This document shows, in pieces, positions 43,481 to 52,818 of a stretch of 64,000 bases of DNA. Below the pieces are notes generated by a model, which saw nothing but the letters and a program-made list of their open reading frames with translations, was not told where the DNA came from and did not search any database. The stretch covers positions 1 to 64,000 of the forward strand of contig JAJFKX010000037.1 in the NCBI GenBank assembly GCA_021772985.1, written 5' to 3'. The stretch is from Gammaproteobacteria bacterium (lineage in GTDB: Bacteria > Pseudomonadota > Gammaproteobacteria > Xanthomonadales > Wenzhouxiangellaceae). How positions within the stretch are numbered: the first letter of the stretch is position 1; every line of letters begins with the position of its first letter. Both the position numbers and the translations under genes were made by a program.

Positions 43481-45265
43481 TCACCTGTTCACAAAAAGTG
43501 AATCGTCCTGGTATTTCCCTTCCAAATCCTGCAACCAGGTATCCCGGGCCACACGACCAGACATCATGGTGGTTACATGCTTATCGAGCAGTTGGTAGGC
43601 GGCTTGCCCCAACCTATCTGAGAGAGGAATATCTTTTCCTACCAATTGAATTGTTTCCCGAATGATTTCTCCTGGTATGTCGCCCAGCTCAATAATTTCG
43701 CCGATATAATCGTCAAAATTGTCATCTGCCTGTGCCCGTTCTCGCTCGAACCTTTCCCGCAGCTTATGTATCTGGGCTTGTATTCGAACATTGGTATCTG
43801 CAAGGTTTCTGGCCTTTCCCAATACACTTTCCTCCATCTTGACCGTATGGAATTTACGCCCGAACTCATAAGAAAAAGCCAATGCATTTTTAGCGGATTT
43901 GCGTGCTTTTGCCTGTATCTCCTTGACCAGATTCGCTTGCGCACTATCTGCATGGGTTTGCAATCGATCGGCCAATATTGGATCAGTGCTCTGCAACTCA
44001 CCGGCAATAACACGAATTTCGTTTAATGCTTCACCAACAAGATAAGCCCGGCCGGGTGAAGCCGATGTACCAACGACAGTTGTACTTGTGGTCCCTGTCC
44101 CAGGACCAGGAAATACACCTGCCACCCACTCGAGGTATTTTTTATGGTTTTCAGCAAGCCGATTCTTAAAACTGCCATGTAATATGGTGTAGCTGCCAAT
44201 TGATAAGCGAATCCCGGAAAACGGGGAACGGGTGGGAACCATTTTGTGGGAATCATCGTTCCACTGATACAGGCCAACCTCAGTGCGCATGGATGATCTG
44301 AAGTCTCGATGAGCATCTAAACTTGCCCCGCCACGTGCAGCCAATGCCCCCGGCTTACCGCCACCAATACGGGTATGAAAAAGCCCCCAGGTCAGTTCAT
44401 TAACATTCCCAAACATATCGTAGAGCCCATGGATAGGTTGCTTCCTGCCAATCCTGCGTAGTGCGTTATCGTTGACCCAGGCATACTCTTTCAGCTTGAT
44501 GCGATCAAACGGCAATTCTTTTTCAAACTGCGAGCGCTCTGTCGGATTGCCCCTGACCGAATATTCCCATTCAGCTTCCGTCGGTAAGCGCAAGAAACCC
44601 GGTACTGCCTTGGGTTCCTGCATTTCACGCTGACAAGCCCGATCATCACTGGCGCAGGCTTCAAACTTGGGCAGCGCAGCTAAACATTGAGGTGACTGAA
44701 AACACCATTCGTTATAGCCAAGGATAAATTCCATATAATCTTGAAAATGAAGGCCGGATACCGGGAATGCCAACATCCGCCACCTTTTTAAACCTGATGC
44801 ATTGCGTATCTCTTGCTTAATTTTTTCAATATTTTCCGCATCCGTAGCTGGGGCTAAATCAAATTCGGAACTGTGTTTAAACAGCCATTCCAAACCAGCA
44901 TTGATATCACCACCACCCATTACCGCAGCTATCTGGCCGCGTGTTACTTCATACTTACCAAGATAGATAAGCCAATCATTGCCATCCGGCGACCTGAACG
45001 AACCACCAATTTCAATTTTGGACGGTGTTTCAAACAAATTCCCACCTGTTTCATCGCCCATTTGAACCAATCGGTTAGCGTCTCCCCAAAAGCTTCGACC
45101 TGGCACCGGTATAGCTCGGAAAACCATTTCCAAACCACCTGGCATAGGTAAAATATAATCGCCAGCATCAGGCTGAGGGTTATCCATATAGGTTTCATTG
45201 CTGCTAGCCGGCACGCTTATGACCAAGCCCAATAATGCTAGATAAACCCATGCGTATTTATTCAT
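43481..45265 (-). CDS. Secreted SUMF1/FGE-fold protein, TagR-like
   Basis: Start at the ATG at 45265, behind GGAGG. 594 residues. The signal peptide ends at ASS-NE. The SUMF1 fold covers about residues 30-350: WLIYLGKYEVTRGQIAAVMG, LPTEAEWEYSVRG, YDMFGNVNELTWG and ARGGASLDAHRDF. FGE enzymes carry catalytic Cys after the RGGS region. Here that stretch has none, so it is a binding rather than an oxidising domain. The rest is helical. TagR, the periplasmic activator of PpkA, has this fold. Overlaps the permease gene by 8 bp. Confidence 0.88.
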   Translation of the reverse strand: MNKYAWVYLALLGLVISVPASSNETYMDNPQPDAGDYILPMPGGLEMVFRAIPVPGRSFWGDANRLVQMGDETGGNLFETPSKIEIGGSFRSPDGNDWLIYLGKYEVTRGQIAAVMGGGDINAGLEWLFKHSSEFDLAPATDAENIEKIKQEIRNASGLKRWRMLAFPVSGLHFQDYMEFILGYNEWCFQSPQCLAALPKFEACASDDRACQREMQEPKAVPGFLRLPTEAEWEYSVRGNPTERSQFEKELPFDRIKLKEYAWVNDNALRRIGRKQPIHGLYDMFGNVNELTWGLFHTRIGGGKPGALAARGGASLDAHRDFRSSMRTEVGLYQWNDDSHKMVPTRSPFSGIRLSIGSYTILHGSFKNRLAENHKKYLEWVAGVFPGPGTGTTSTTVVGTSASPGRAYLVGEALNEIRVIAGELQSTDPILADRLQTHADSAQANLVKEIQAKARKSAKNALAFSYEFGRKFHTVKMEESVLGKARNLADTNVRIQAQIHKLRERFERERAQADDNFDDYIGEIIELGDIPGEIIRETIQLVGKDIPLSDRLGQAAYQLLDKHVTTMMSGRVARDTWLQDLEGKYQDDSLFVNR

Positions 45266-47126
45266 CACGAAGTGCCTCCGCCGGCTCTATGCGGGTTGTC
45301 TTGAAAGCAGCAAACAATGAACTGCAAAAAGCAGCAGTCAGTACCAGCAACATAATCACCAGCATCAGGTCTGGCTTTAGATAAACAGCCGGGTCACCAC
45401 TGAGTCTGTCAGCCAGAGCCCGATTGATCACAATTCCAACCGCATATAAAACACCGCAGGCCACGGCGGTGCTCATGAGTGCGGTAGTCAGACCCTGGTA
45501 GATAGGAAAGCGGGACACTTCACCAGGTGACAAGCCGATTAAACGCATTACGCTGATATCACGTTGTTTCCGCTGCACCGCAGCATATAAACTTGCCACC
45601 AGCGCAGCGACCCCACCAATAATGCCAACCAATGCGACCAGGAAAAATATACGATCGAGCCCCGCTGAAAATTGTTGCAGACCAATAATCTGCTGTGCTT
45701 TATTGATAGTTTGGAACCCGTCAGCACGCAAGCTTTCAGCAATAGCTGGCACATCGTCAATGGTTTTGGCGTAGATACGATAACCACGAAACCCCAATCT
45801 ACCGAGTAACAACGCTTGACCCAATTCGGAATATTCAATCCGCCGGTCAACGCCGGTACGCAGCATGCCAGCTAGATTGATTGGAACCAGTGCAAGTTTC
45901 CCTGGCGCTTTACCAGCAATCTCAATAGGAAACCGAACTATCTGATCCAATGATTGAACCGCGGCCAGCTGACTGATCTTTGATTGTGGGTCGCTATTTC
46001 GCGTTAGCAGTATTTTAGTAAACGATTGATAAGCAGGATTTAAATCCAATCCATCCCAATCTACCCAGGGCAAACCAAAATTTTGAGCTTGTTGTTCAGA
46101 TACCGTATAGCCTGTAGCAATGTGTCGACTTTCATCTTCTAACAGGATTTCAAATGGGTTTACATACGGCAAAATCAGCACCCGTTTGCCGCGTAATTTA
46201 TTCGCCACCTGCCTGATGCTGCCAGACTGTACTGCTGTTTTCAGTACACCAAGCTTCAACAGCTGAAAATCTTCTGGTGGAGAAAATCCATAATCGGCTT
46301 CGAACTCGGCATGTGATATTTGCTTAAGCGTCGAAAACCCAGTACTGATGGTGAGCTCACTACGCTCGATCGGCGAAATCGTTTCCTCGGCTAGGATGAA
46401 TACGCCATCGTAACTGGGATAGGGCTGTGGCTGCTTACCTGGCCAACCTCTATGCAGAACAGATTTGCCTTCTTTGTAGCTTTCAACATCCAACACGAAC
46501 TGCAGTGGTGCATAAATTCGATCAAGGCTATCGCCTCGCAACCCCAGCACACCGGCAATTTGCATCATTTGTTCTACAAATTCCGGCTGACCATCACTGG
46601 TCCGGGTAACACGCAGGCGTATCTCCACACCAAGCGCTGATTCACAAGGGGTATCGTTAACACAAAAACCCAGGCCTTTTGCTAATGGCGTTGAGATAAC
46701 CACTTCACCAATAGCAGGAAAATCTGTTCCGTTATCCACCAACAACGGGTCACCATTCCCACTGGGCAATAGATCGACTATTTTGGATTGTTCACCATCT
46801 GAGCCATATGCTCGGACGATCGAGGCACCTCTAAGAATTCCCGGAACAACAAAAGCCACATCATCACGTGAGCGAACCTGCTCAAACCAGTTTTCGGGAA
46901 TATCCTGGGTTGTTTGTGGACGTATCTCACGATTGACGGGGTCTTCAATCAGGTTGTCCCGCAAATGATTAATTAGCCCTTCCTTAAGCCCCAGCACGAT
47001 CAGCAGTGGGGCGATAATCGCAGCCAGCGCAAGAATCACATTGAGCGATAAAATCCGTTCGTGCCACAAATCGCGCAACGCCAGACCCAGCACTACAAAT
47101 CCCTGTCTGTTTTCACGCTTAGCCAT
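45258..47126 (-). CDS. FtsX-type ABC permease, TagS-like
   Basis: Start set at MAKRENRQ (47126), overlapping the ATPase end by 8 bp. 622 residues. One N-terminal TM (about 28-48) is followed by a large periplasmic domain and a C-terminal FtsX domain with three TMs (starting around FFLVALVGIIGGVAALVASL), ending TRIEPAEALRDE, the typical MacB/LolC/TagS ending. Works as a dimer with the ATPase at 47119. Lol/Mac-type systems act on lipoproteins or periplasmic partners rather than importing solutes, and TagS of T6SS belongs here. Confidence 0.9.
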   Translation of the reverse strand: MAKRENRQGFVVLGLALRDLWHERILSLNVILALAAIIAPLLIVLGLKEGLINHLRDNLIEDPVNREIRPQTTQDIPENWFEQVRSRDDVAFVVPGILRGASIVRAYGSDGEQSKIVDLLPSGNGDPLLVDNGTDFPAIGEVVISTPLAKGLGFCVNDTPCESALGVEIRLRVTRTSDGQPEFVEQMMQIAGVLGLRGDSLDRIYAPLQFVLDVESYKEGKSVLHRGWPGKQPQPYPSYDGVFILAEETISPIERSELTISTGFSTLKQISHAEFEADYGFSPPEDFQLLKLGVLKTAVQSGSIRQVANKLRGKRVLILPYVNPFEILLEDESRHIATGYTVSEQQAQNFGLPWVDWDGLDLNPAYQSFTKILLTRNSDPQSKISQLAAVQSLDQIVRFPIEIAGKAPGKLALVPINLAGMLRTGVDRRIEYSELGQALLLGRLGFRGYRIYAKTIDDVPAIAESLRADGFQTINKAQQIIGLQQFSAGLDRIFFLVALVGIIGGVAALVASLYAAVQRKQRDISVMRLIGLSPGEVSRFPIYQGLTTALMSTAVACGVLYAVGIVINRALADRLSGDPAVYLKPDLMLVIMLLVLTAAFCSSLFAAFKTTRIEPAEALRDE

Positions 47127-48018
47127 TATTTTCACCCACTGCATAACAGATGGATTTGGTCACATTTTCTGCGGGGTATTCCAACTTGAACTTATAAGTA
47201 ACATCCGCAATAGCGCTATTATTCTCAGCAGTTTTTCCGACCAATTCGGTATCATGGGTAACCATCACTACACTGGCATTTTCGGAAAGTGCCAGTTGTT
47301 TAAAAATTGAAACAATTTGAACTGCTCGTCGCTTATCAACAGCTGCCGTAGGCTCGTCCGCAATAATCACATCTGGCTGACTGGCCAGCGCCCGCAAAAT
47401 TGCAGCCCGTTGCCGTTGCCCACCGGAAACTTTAGCGGGTTTCTTTTCCATGATGTCTATACTGATTCCGTTGTCTTGCTGCGATTGCTTGTTGGTATCG
47501 TGATTCCCATATTGATTGTTCTTTTTAGCTATACCCAATTGCTGAGCCAGCCTGTTTATTTTTTCATCCGTGTGTCTGAGCCCCTTGAGCCTGGACACCA
47601 GCTGGGCGTTCTTTTTGATAGTAAGAAATGGCAGTAAACCACCAGTCTGCAACACATAACCAATATGTTCTCTACGTAATCTAGCCAGTTCACGTTCGTT
47701 TGCTGATCGCCAAATATCCATGACATCAACTAGCCCTTCACCCGCATCTCCCTTAAAATGGAAAACATTTGCACTGGTGGGTTTAAGCACCAACCCCAGC
47801 ATGTCTAACAAGGTACTTTTGCCACAACCGCTCTCTCCGACAATGGCTACAAATGTGCCGCGCTGAATAGAGAACTTAGGGACATGCAGTTCAAAAACTT
47901 CGTTTCCTGCTGACCGCCGTTTGACTAGATTCTTGATAGAAACAATCGTGTCCACATTGGCGTTGCTATTGTCTACCAATGGCTGAGCAAAGGATTTCAT
48001 CACCTTAATCGTACTCAT
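47119..48018 (-). CDS. ABC transporter ATP-binding protein, TagT-like
   Basis: 299 residues, LolD/MacB group. Walker A GESGCGKST, Q-loop, signature VSGGQRQRAAILRAL, Walker B VIIADEP and the His-loop VMVTHD are all intact. The central insertion (KKNNQYGNHDTNKQSQQDN) is unusual for LolD. Start codon overlaps the VWA stop (TAATG). Energises the permease at 45258. The pairing with a VWA protein before it and a SUMF1 protein after it is that of TagT-TagS-TagR. Confidence 0.93.
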   Translation of the reverse strand: MSTIKVMKSFAQPLVDNSNANVDTIVSIKNLVKRRSAGNEVFELHVPKFSIQRGTFVAIVGESGCGKSTLLDMLGLVLKPTSANVFHFKGDAGEGLVDVMDIWRSANERELARLRREHIGYVLQTGGLLPFLTIKKNAQLVSRLKGLRHTDEKINRLAQQLGIAKKNNQYGNHDTNKQSQQDNGISIDIMEKKPAKVSGGQRQRAAILRALASQPDVIIADEPTAAVDKRRAVQIVSIFKQLALSENASVVMVTHDTELVGKTAENNSAIADVTYKFKLEYPAENVTKSICYAVGENNG

Positions 48019-50087
48019 TAGGGCAAAGACGACAGTTTTAGCGGATGGACATGATGGAGTCGATCATCACCCTGATGCAATTCCGTCCACTGACCAGGAT
48101 TGTCCAAAAGCTCTCGGTACAACTTAAGTTTGCTTTCGATATCAGTAACCAGATTGGAACGCTGATCTGGTGCCATACCTTCCAGTTGCGCATCATTGAG
48201 ACCAAGAATTTTGCTTTTGTAAGGCAGGTTCTTAATCCAGATGGGTAACAGGTTTGTTTCAGCAATGGTCGATACCATGTCAAAACTGATCTCCCGTCCA
48301 TAATTTTCAGCTACCACAACACTTTGTAGTGATTTCATGAAACCCATGCCGGTGGATTTGCCGGTATTCATCGCATCCAGCACATCCTCCAGGGCGCGAA
48401 CCATATCGTCCATTTGCTTGATCGTTGTAAACGCATGCACGTTAAGCGCCGGGCGATCGGTTTGTTGCAAATCGTGATCAAATGCCCAGAAGGTTACATC
48501 CGATTGCGCTTTGGTTTTATCTCCGAGCACATCTACCAGGGCATTTTGTGCAAGGCGGGTAGCCATGGCTGTAGCTGCAGAAACAGTGGTATCACTATCG
48601 GCAACGACGGCGAGGCTTTCGACTGATTCAACACCCGGTTCGGCTAAGCGCTGAAAAACTTTAACGACATCCTTAATGGCATCCGCATAAGCAGTTTCGT
48701 TATGCGCCTCCACGGGCAAATATGCCGGGCTGTCGTCACTAAGGTTGTCCGCAAGCGTGGCGAATTGCTGTGCAGCTTCGGGCCAGTCAGCACGATCCTC
48801 TGGGTCTTGTAAATGCAATGCCATTACATAAACATCATTGGTATTGGCCAGCTCACGTAATTGCTGAGCACCCAAACCTGTGGTGTTCTGAGGGTGGCCG
48901 GGAGGGTGAGAGCTGGCATCACCAACGAGTATGATGAATTTCACTTTTGCATCTGGAGACCAGCCGCCGGCCGTTTCAGCTCCCCCGCCTTGTATCGCCT
49001 CCAGCATGCCTGCAAAAACTTCTTCCTGGTAATCATCACTGCTACTGGATGCAACCTCAATTTGTTCCAGAACTGCGGCGAAGTCATCAGCTTCCACCGG
49101 CATGGTTGTGAATTTACGACTGGTGTACTCCATTGCCGGAACAACTTCTACTGAATCCCGATAACCAACAAAACCAAACTTCATCCGTGCGGAAGTTTCA
49201 TTGGCGAGCGCCAATCTGAGGTTATGAATTTGGGTCAACGTTTTATCCAAAAAAGGGGCCATACTGCCGGTTAGATCCATAACAAACATAATGTCGATGG
49301 CAATCTTGCCGGCGCTTGCGGATTCCATGCTGGCTTCGCCTGCTACTTCGGCACGAAACACTTCACTCACCGGCTTATCTTCGCTGTGACCCACAGCCCG
49401 TTCTTTAGGGACTGCTGTAGCCAGTTGTAAATATTTAGGATAAGGTTCATCGAATACTTCAGATTCAGCCCAATCGAGCACCGGGTAGACATAAAATGTT
49501 TCATTAATATCTAGGAATACCCCGTTTGGTTCAGCCGCAATAACACCATCAGGAATTTCACCTTCCTGCAAGGCAGCATATCGTGCCCGGACCAAGGCTT
49601 GACGATCACCAGCTTCAACCAGCGATACCAAATCCTGCTTGCTTTCAAACCCCAATACCCGGCCCCTGGCATCATCGCCAGAGCCTGGATGCGTGTAACT
49701 GACTATCAGCGATTGCCGCCATTCGATGACATCCTTTGTTTCCATCCATCCGCTGGCACCATCATTTTCATTCTTTCCAATCTGGTACCAACCTAAGGGA
49801 TTATTCGGGTCTGAATAATCGACACCTTCCATTTTATAAACATAGTAAGGTTTGAATCCTGCAACATTTTCCTGTTGTATATTCCCAGCATCAGTCGACT
49901 GACCATTGTAAATATTGGAAAAAGGACGCGTCAGAATTCGGAGCGGTAAATAGGTATCAACAGAGCGACATAAATCGCCTTCCCCACACTTGTAATCATT
50001 GGCTTTTACATCTAATACAGGCAGGCATAATACCGCTGCCATAAAAAGCACTGTAAGCGTGTTCAGAACCGGTGCCGATGATTTCAC
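48018..50087 (-). CDS. Secreted VWA protein, PpkA extracytoplasmic type (copy 1)
   Basis: Start re-set to a GTG at 50087 behind GGGAGGA (50095-50101). An open frame extends upstream to 50279 but has no export signal. From 50087 a signal peptide follows at once (VLNTLTVLFMAAVLCLPVLD), and the length becomes 689 residues, identical to its paralogue at 41338. SH3-like region LPLRILTRPFSNIY, then GWYQI and SYTHPGSGDD, then VWA MIDAS DLTGSM (Asp271) and NLPYKSKI. First gene of the 11-gene operon. No kinase domain. Confidence 0.9.
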   Translation of the reverse strand: MKSSAPVLNTLTVLFMAAVLCLPVLDVKANDYKCGEGDLCRSVDTYLPLRILTRPFSNIYNGQSTDAGNIQQENVAGFKPYYVYKMEGVDYSDPNNPLGWYQIGKNENDGASGWMETKDVIEWRQSLIVSYTHPGSGDDARGRVLGFESKQDLVSLVEAGDRQALVRARYAALQEGEIPDGVIAAEPNGVFLDINETFYVYPVLDWAESEVFDEPYPKYLQLATAVPKERAVGHSEDKPVSEVFRAEVAGEASMESASAGKIAIDIMFVMDLTGSMAPFLDKTLTQIHNLRLALANETSARMKFGFVGYRDSVEVVPAMEYTSRKFTTMPVEADDFAAVLEQIEVASSSSDDYQEEVFAGMLEAIQGGGAETAGGWSPDAKVKFIILVGDASSHPPGHPQNTTGLGAQQLRELANTNDVYVMALHLQDPEDRADWPEAAQQFATLADNLSDDSPAYLPVEAHNETAYADAIKDVVKVFQRLAEPGVESVESLAVVADSDTTVSAATAMATRLAQNALVDVLGDKTKAQSDVTFWAFDHDLQQTDRPALNVHAFTTIKQMDDMVRALEDVLDAMNTGKSTGMGFMKSLQSVVVAENYGREISFDMVSTIAETNLLPIWIKNLPYKSKILGLNDAQLEGMAPDQRSNLVTDIESKLKLYRELLDNPGQWTELHQGDDRLHHVHPLKLSSLP

Positions 50088-50532
50088 TGCTGAATCCTCC
50101 CAAGGATCAATTTGTATAACTTTGCTTAACCGACAAACCACAGATGTATCAGTCGATGCATACAAAGTTCTGGTTTGCAGTAAGGTAAGTGGCCCCTGAA
50201 GTTGAAATGTCGCACCACTTCTCAACTGTAAAATCAAAGTGCTGAGCCCATAGTGCCGCCAATATGATGAAACCATCATTTTCAGCTTTAAGGGTGATCA
50301 ACCGTTTCAGAGCTGACAGCATCGATTTAAAACCCTTTCTGCCCAAATTAACTGGCACAGGTAGTCATGCACAGAGTTATTAACTCATTATGGAATTGTG
50401 CATCAAGATGCTTTATTGAGTGAATAAGACAGGCAAGGCTGCGAATTTTGCAAACTCAGCGACACTACTTAAATGGCTTCATCAGCAGCAAAGCAATAGA
50501 CACCGCCTGTTTGGGTTAAACAAGGAATGCAT
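50088..50532. promoter_or_regulatory. Divergent promoter region of the TIR/VWA operon and CsgG-like pair
   Basis: 445 bp between the two divergent units once the starts are corrected. The left part still shows an open minus-strand frame (to 50279) that I regard as non-coding. No palindrome or sigma-54 site is evident. AAGGAATGCAT supplies the ribosome site for 50533. Confidence 0.45.
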
Positions 50533-51513
50533 ATGTACAATTTGAATAAGGCGTTATTTGTACTGATAATAACTGGTGCGCTTAATATAACTAACGCACA
50601 AGAATCCAACAATGCCAGCATATCAACGATGCAATTTTATGTTTGGGATTTTCATTCCTCGAACATAGACTCAATGGTATTGCTTAAAGATTTTACTGAC
50701 GCCTTTGAAGAAGCCTTAATTAAAACAAGACTGGGCACAGCTTTACAAAGGAGGCAATATTCCGCCCTATTTCAACAGCAACAAAATGAAACAAAAATCA
50801 GCAGCCTCAGCTCGATACCGCCTCGGGCACTGGATAATCTATCCGCTCTGCGTGCAAAAGTTGTTATTTTTGGCGAGGTTGTTGATGACAAAGAAAGCGG
50901 TCAGATCAAAATATCAGTCAACTTTGAATCCTTTGATAGCAGAATCTTAGCAAAAGAAAGTATATTTCTGCAGCGAGGAAAAAGATTTGATGCCGAAAGC
51001 CGGCGGAATCTAATGGGCGAACTTGTATCAAAATTATTTCCGGCATCAGTAGAAACCCAGCTGTTAGACAATGAGAGGCTGAATGAATTGGCCTTTTTCG
51101 ATAATGAAATAGTTTTTGTTTCTGTTAACTCTTTTAACAAGTCCGAGAATAATAAGCAACTAACACTGTCTTTGAATATTATCAATCTATCATCCAAAGA
51201 TATATATATCAGTTTTGCAGCTTATAGAACCGGAATAACACTTATCGGAGAGGACGGAACCTACCAGGCTGCACAAAAGCTTTCCGGTCTTACATCCATA
51301 AAAAACACCCAATCCTTGAGAAGCATTAATAAGTATTCAAAAATATCAGGGAATAAGAAAACCATAATCAACATGGTCTTTCGCTACTATTATCCGGTTA
51401 AAGCATCAACTTTTGACTTTAGCTCTGAAATGGTCATCTTCAGCGAAGAATCAAGAGTTCCCTTTTCAGTTGGCATACCGAGTATCCAACTTATGAATCT
51501 GCACATCAAATAG
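50533..51513 (+). CDS. Secreted CsgG/FlgO-like protein, copy 1
   Basis: Start at the second ATG (50533), 6 nt after AAGGA. 326 residues. Signal peptide ends at TNA-QE. Residues about 20-175 have CsgG-like layout: a helix FTDAFEEALIKTRLGTALQR with QYSALFQQQ, then VVIFGEVVDDKESGQIKISV and NFESFDSRILAKE. CsgG/FlgO proteins make outer-membrane or periplasmic assemblies. The C-terminal half (about 190-326) is beta-rich and unique. It is AT-rich compared with neighbours. Paired with the next gene, and divergent from the TagTSR-like operon. Confidence 0.8.
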   Translation: MYNLNKALFVLIITGALNITNAQESNNASISTMQFYVWDFHSSNIDSMVLLKDFTDAFEEALIKTRLGTALQRRQYSALFQQQQNETKISSLSSIPPRALDNLSALRAKVVIFGEVVDDKESGQIKISVNFESFDSRILAKESIFLQRGKRFDAESRRNLMGELVSKLFPASVETQLLDNERLNELAFFDNEIVFVSVNSFNKSENNKQLTLSLNIINLSSKDIYISFAAYRTGITLIGEDGTYQAAQKLSGLTSIKNTQSLRSINKYSKISGNKKTIINMVFRYYYPVKASTFDFSSEMVIFSEESRVPFSVGIPSIQLMNLHIK

Positions 51514-51548
51514 CAATCTGTATGATTTTAAATTAATGAGCCTTAGAA

Positions 51549-52598
51549 ATGAATATAATTACTAATCGAATATTATTTAACTCATACCTTATTGTAATAA
51601 TTTTATTTTGCTCACACGTGCATGCTGATGATTCCCTTTCAGTGATACGGTATTATGTTTGGGATTTTCATTCCCCAAACATTGATTCCGCCGAATTGCT
51701 AAAGAGCTTCACCGACGATTTTGAAGAAGCGTTGATCAAAACAAAAATAGGCACTGCTTTACAAAGAAGACAATTTGAAGCTTTATTCCAACAAAAAGAA
51801 AAAGAACGCCGAATCAGGAACCTTGATGCAATTCCACGTCAGACCCTGAAAAGTCTACATGTTCTGCGTGCAAATGTGGTTGTTTTTGGTGAAGTCATTG
51901 ATGACAAGGATAGCGGGCAACTCAAGATATCAGTCAACTTTGAATCCTTTGACAGCAGAATTCTGGCAAAAGAAAGCATATTGCTGTTACGAGGAAAAAG
52001 ATATGATGCTGAAAGCCGTGAAGATACGATGGATAAACTTGTGTTGAAAGTTTTTCTTACGCTCAAGGTTATACCTACATCAAAAAGCATTTTTCAAAAA
52101 GCGATCGAAATAAAAGACCAGATGAGCACTTTGTTCTCAGGAGGCTCACATACACCAACAACTGCAAATAGCCTTGCTGATCCTAGTTGCGGAGGGCAGG
52201 TCCTGTCTGTTTCGAATGGCAGCACAGTACCGCTTTCAGGAAACAATGCCATATTAAGACCTGCCAATAGTGATTGTCTTTTTGGACCGCCTGGCGAAAA
52301 CCTGAAAGTTTACTTCCAGCTTTGTAATAACCCGATGACTGGCGTGTCAGCTTTTGAAATCAGGCATAGCTCCAATGCTTTGGATGGGCGTAACACCAAG
52401 GTGTTTTCCAAAGTGGAAATGTCGTTTGTCGGTAACGGCTCTTATTCCTTCAGGCCAATGTTTGAATCGAAAAAATCTTTTGGCAACCTCAGAGTAAGCA
52501 CCAAAGGACTTCCTATTAAGGGTATAAAACAATTGCGTTTAGATATTTCTGGAAAACCGGGGTATCAATTGAAACTTTGTAGTATCAATATCAATTGA
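51549..52598 (+). CDS. Secreted CsgG/FlgO-like protein, copy 2
   Basis: 349 residues. Signal peptide ends at VHA-DD. Residues about 28-175 are nearly identical to the preceding paralogue (YYVWDFHSPNIDSAELLKSF and VNFESFDSRILAKES). The C-terminal half differs completely. It is Gly/Asn/Ser-rich with two Cys (DPSCGGQVLSVSNGSTVPLS) and has a jelly-roll-like ending (GYQLKLCSINI). So one conserved N-module carries two different C-modules. The gap to copy 1 is 35 bp, so the pair is cotranscribed. Confidence 0.8.
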   Translation: MNIITNRILFNSYLIVIILFCSHVHADDSLSVIRYYVWDFHSPNIDSAELLKSFTDDFEEALIKTKIGTALQRRQFEALFQQKEKERRIRNLDAIPRQTLKSLHVLRANVVVFGEVIDDKDSGQLKISVNFESFDSRILAKESILLLRGKRYDAESREDTMDKLVLKVFLTLKVIPTSKSIFQKAIEIKDQMSTLFSGGSHTPTTANSLADPSCGGQVLSVSNGSTVPLSGNNAILRPANSDCLFGPPGENLKVYFQLCNNPMTGVSAFEIRHSSNALDGRNTKVFSKVEMSFVGNGSYSFRPMFESKKSFGNLRVSTKGLPIKGIKQLRLDISGKPGYQLKLCSININ

Positions 52599-52713
52599 TA
52601 TGATATCCGGAATAACTTGGCTGGACCCAATTAGTTGAATCAGAATTAAATAGTTAACCTTGTAGAGTTACTCTAGATATGGTGATTACAAATGACTCTT
52701 ATAAAGGGAAATC

Positions 52714-52818
52714 GTGAGCCATGACAGGGAAAAGTTTAACTACCTTTTTGATCTCTTAGACGATTGGAATTATTACTTAGAGAACCATCTTGAAGACTTA
52801 CCGGAGATGGAATCATGA
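52714..52818 (+). CDS. Short ORF upstream of mobilisation remnant
   Basis: 34 codons from a GTG behind AAGGGA, too short for standard calling. The product contains REKFNYLFDLLDDWNYYLEN. Its stop overlaps the ATG of the mobilisation pseudogene (ATGA), which argues that it was a real cotranscribed gene of a mobilisable element. Function unknown. Confidence 0.45.
   Translation: MSHDREKFNYLFDLLDDWNYYLENHLEDLPEMES

Noticed and set aside
34602-50087. A genuine T6SS cluster
   Set aside because: No tss genes, Hcp, VgrG, Fha, PppA or kinase domain is present; only the sensory TagTSR/VWA part is seen.
50088-50279. 64-codon N-terminal extension of VWA copy 1
   Set aside because: It has no export signal and precedes a Shine-Dalgarno with a GTG at 50087 that restores the exact paralogue length.
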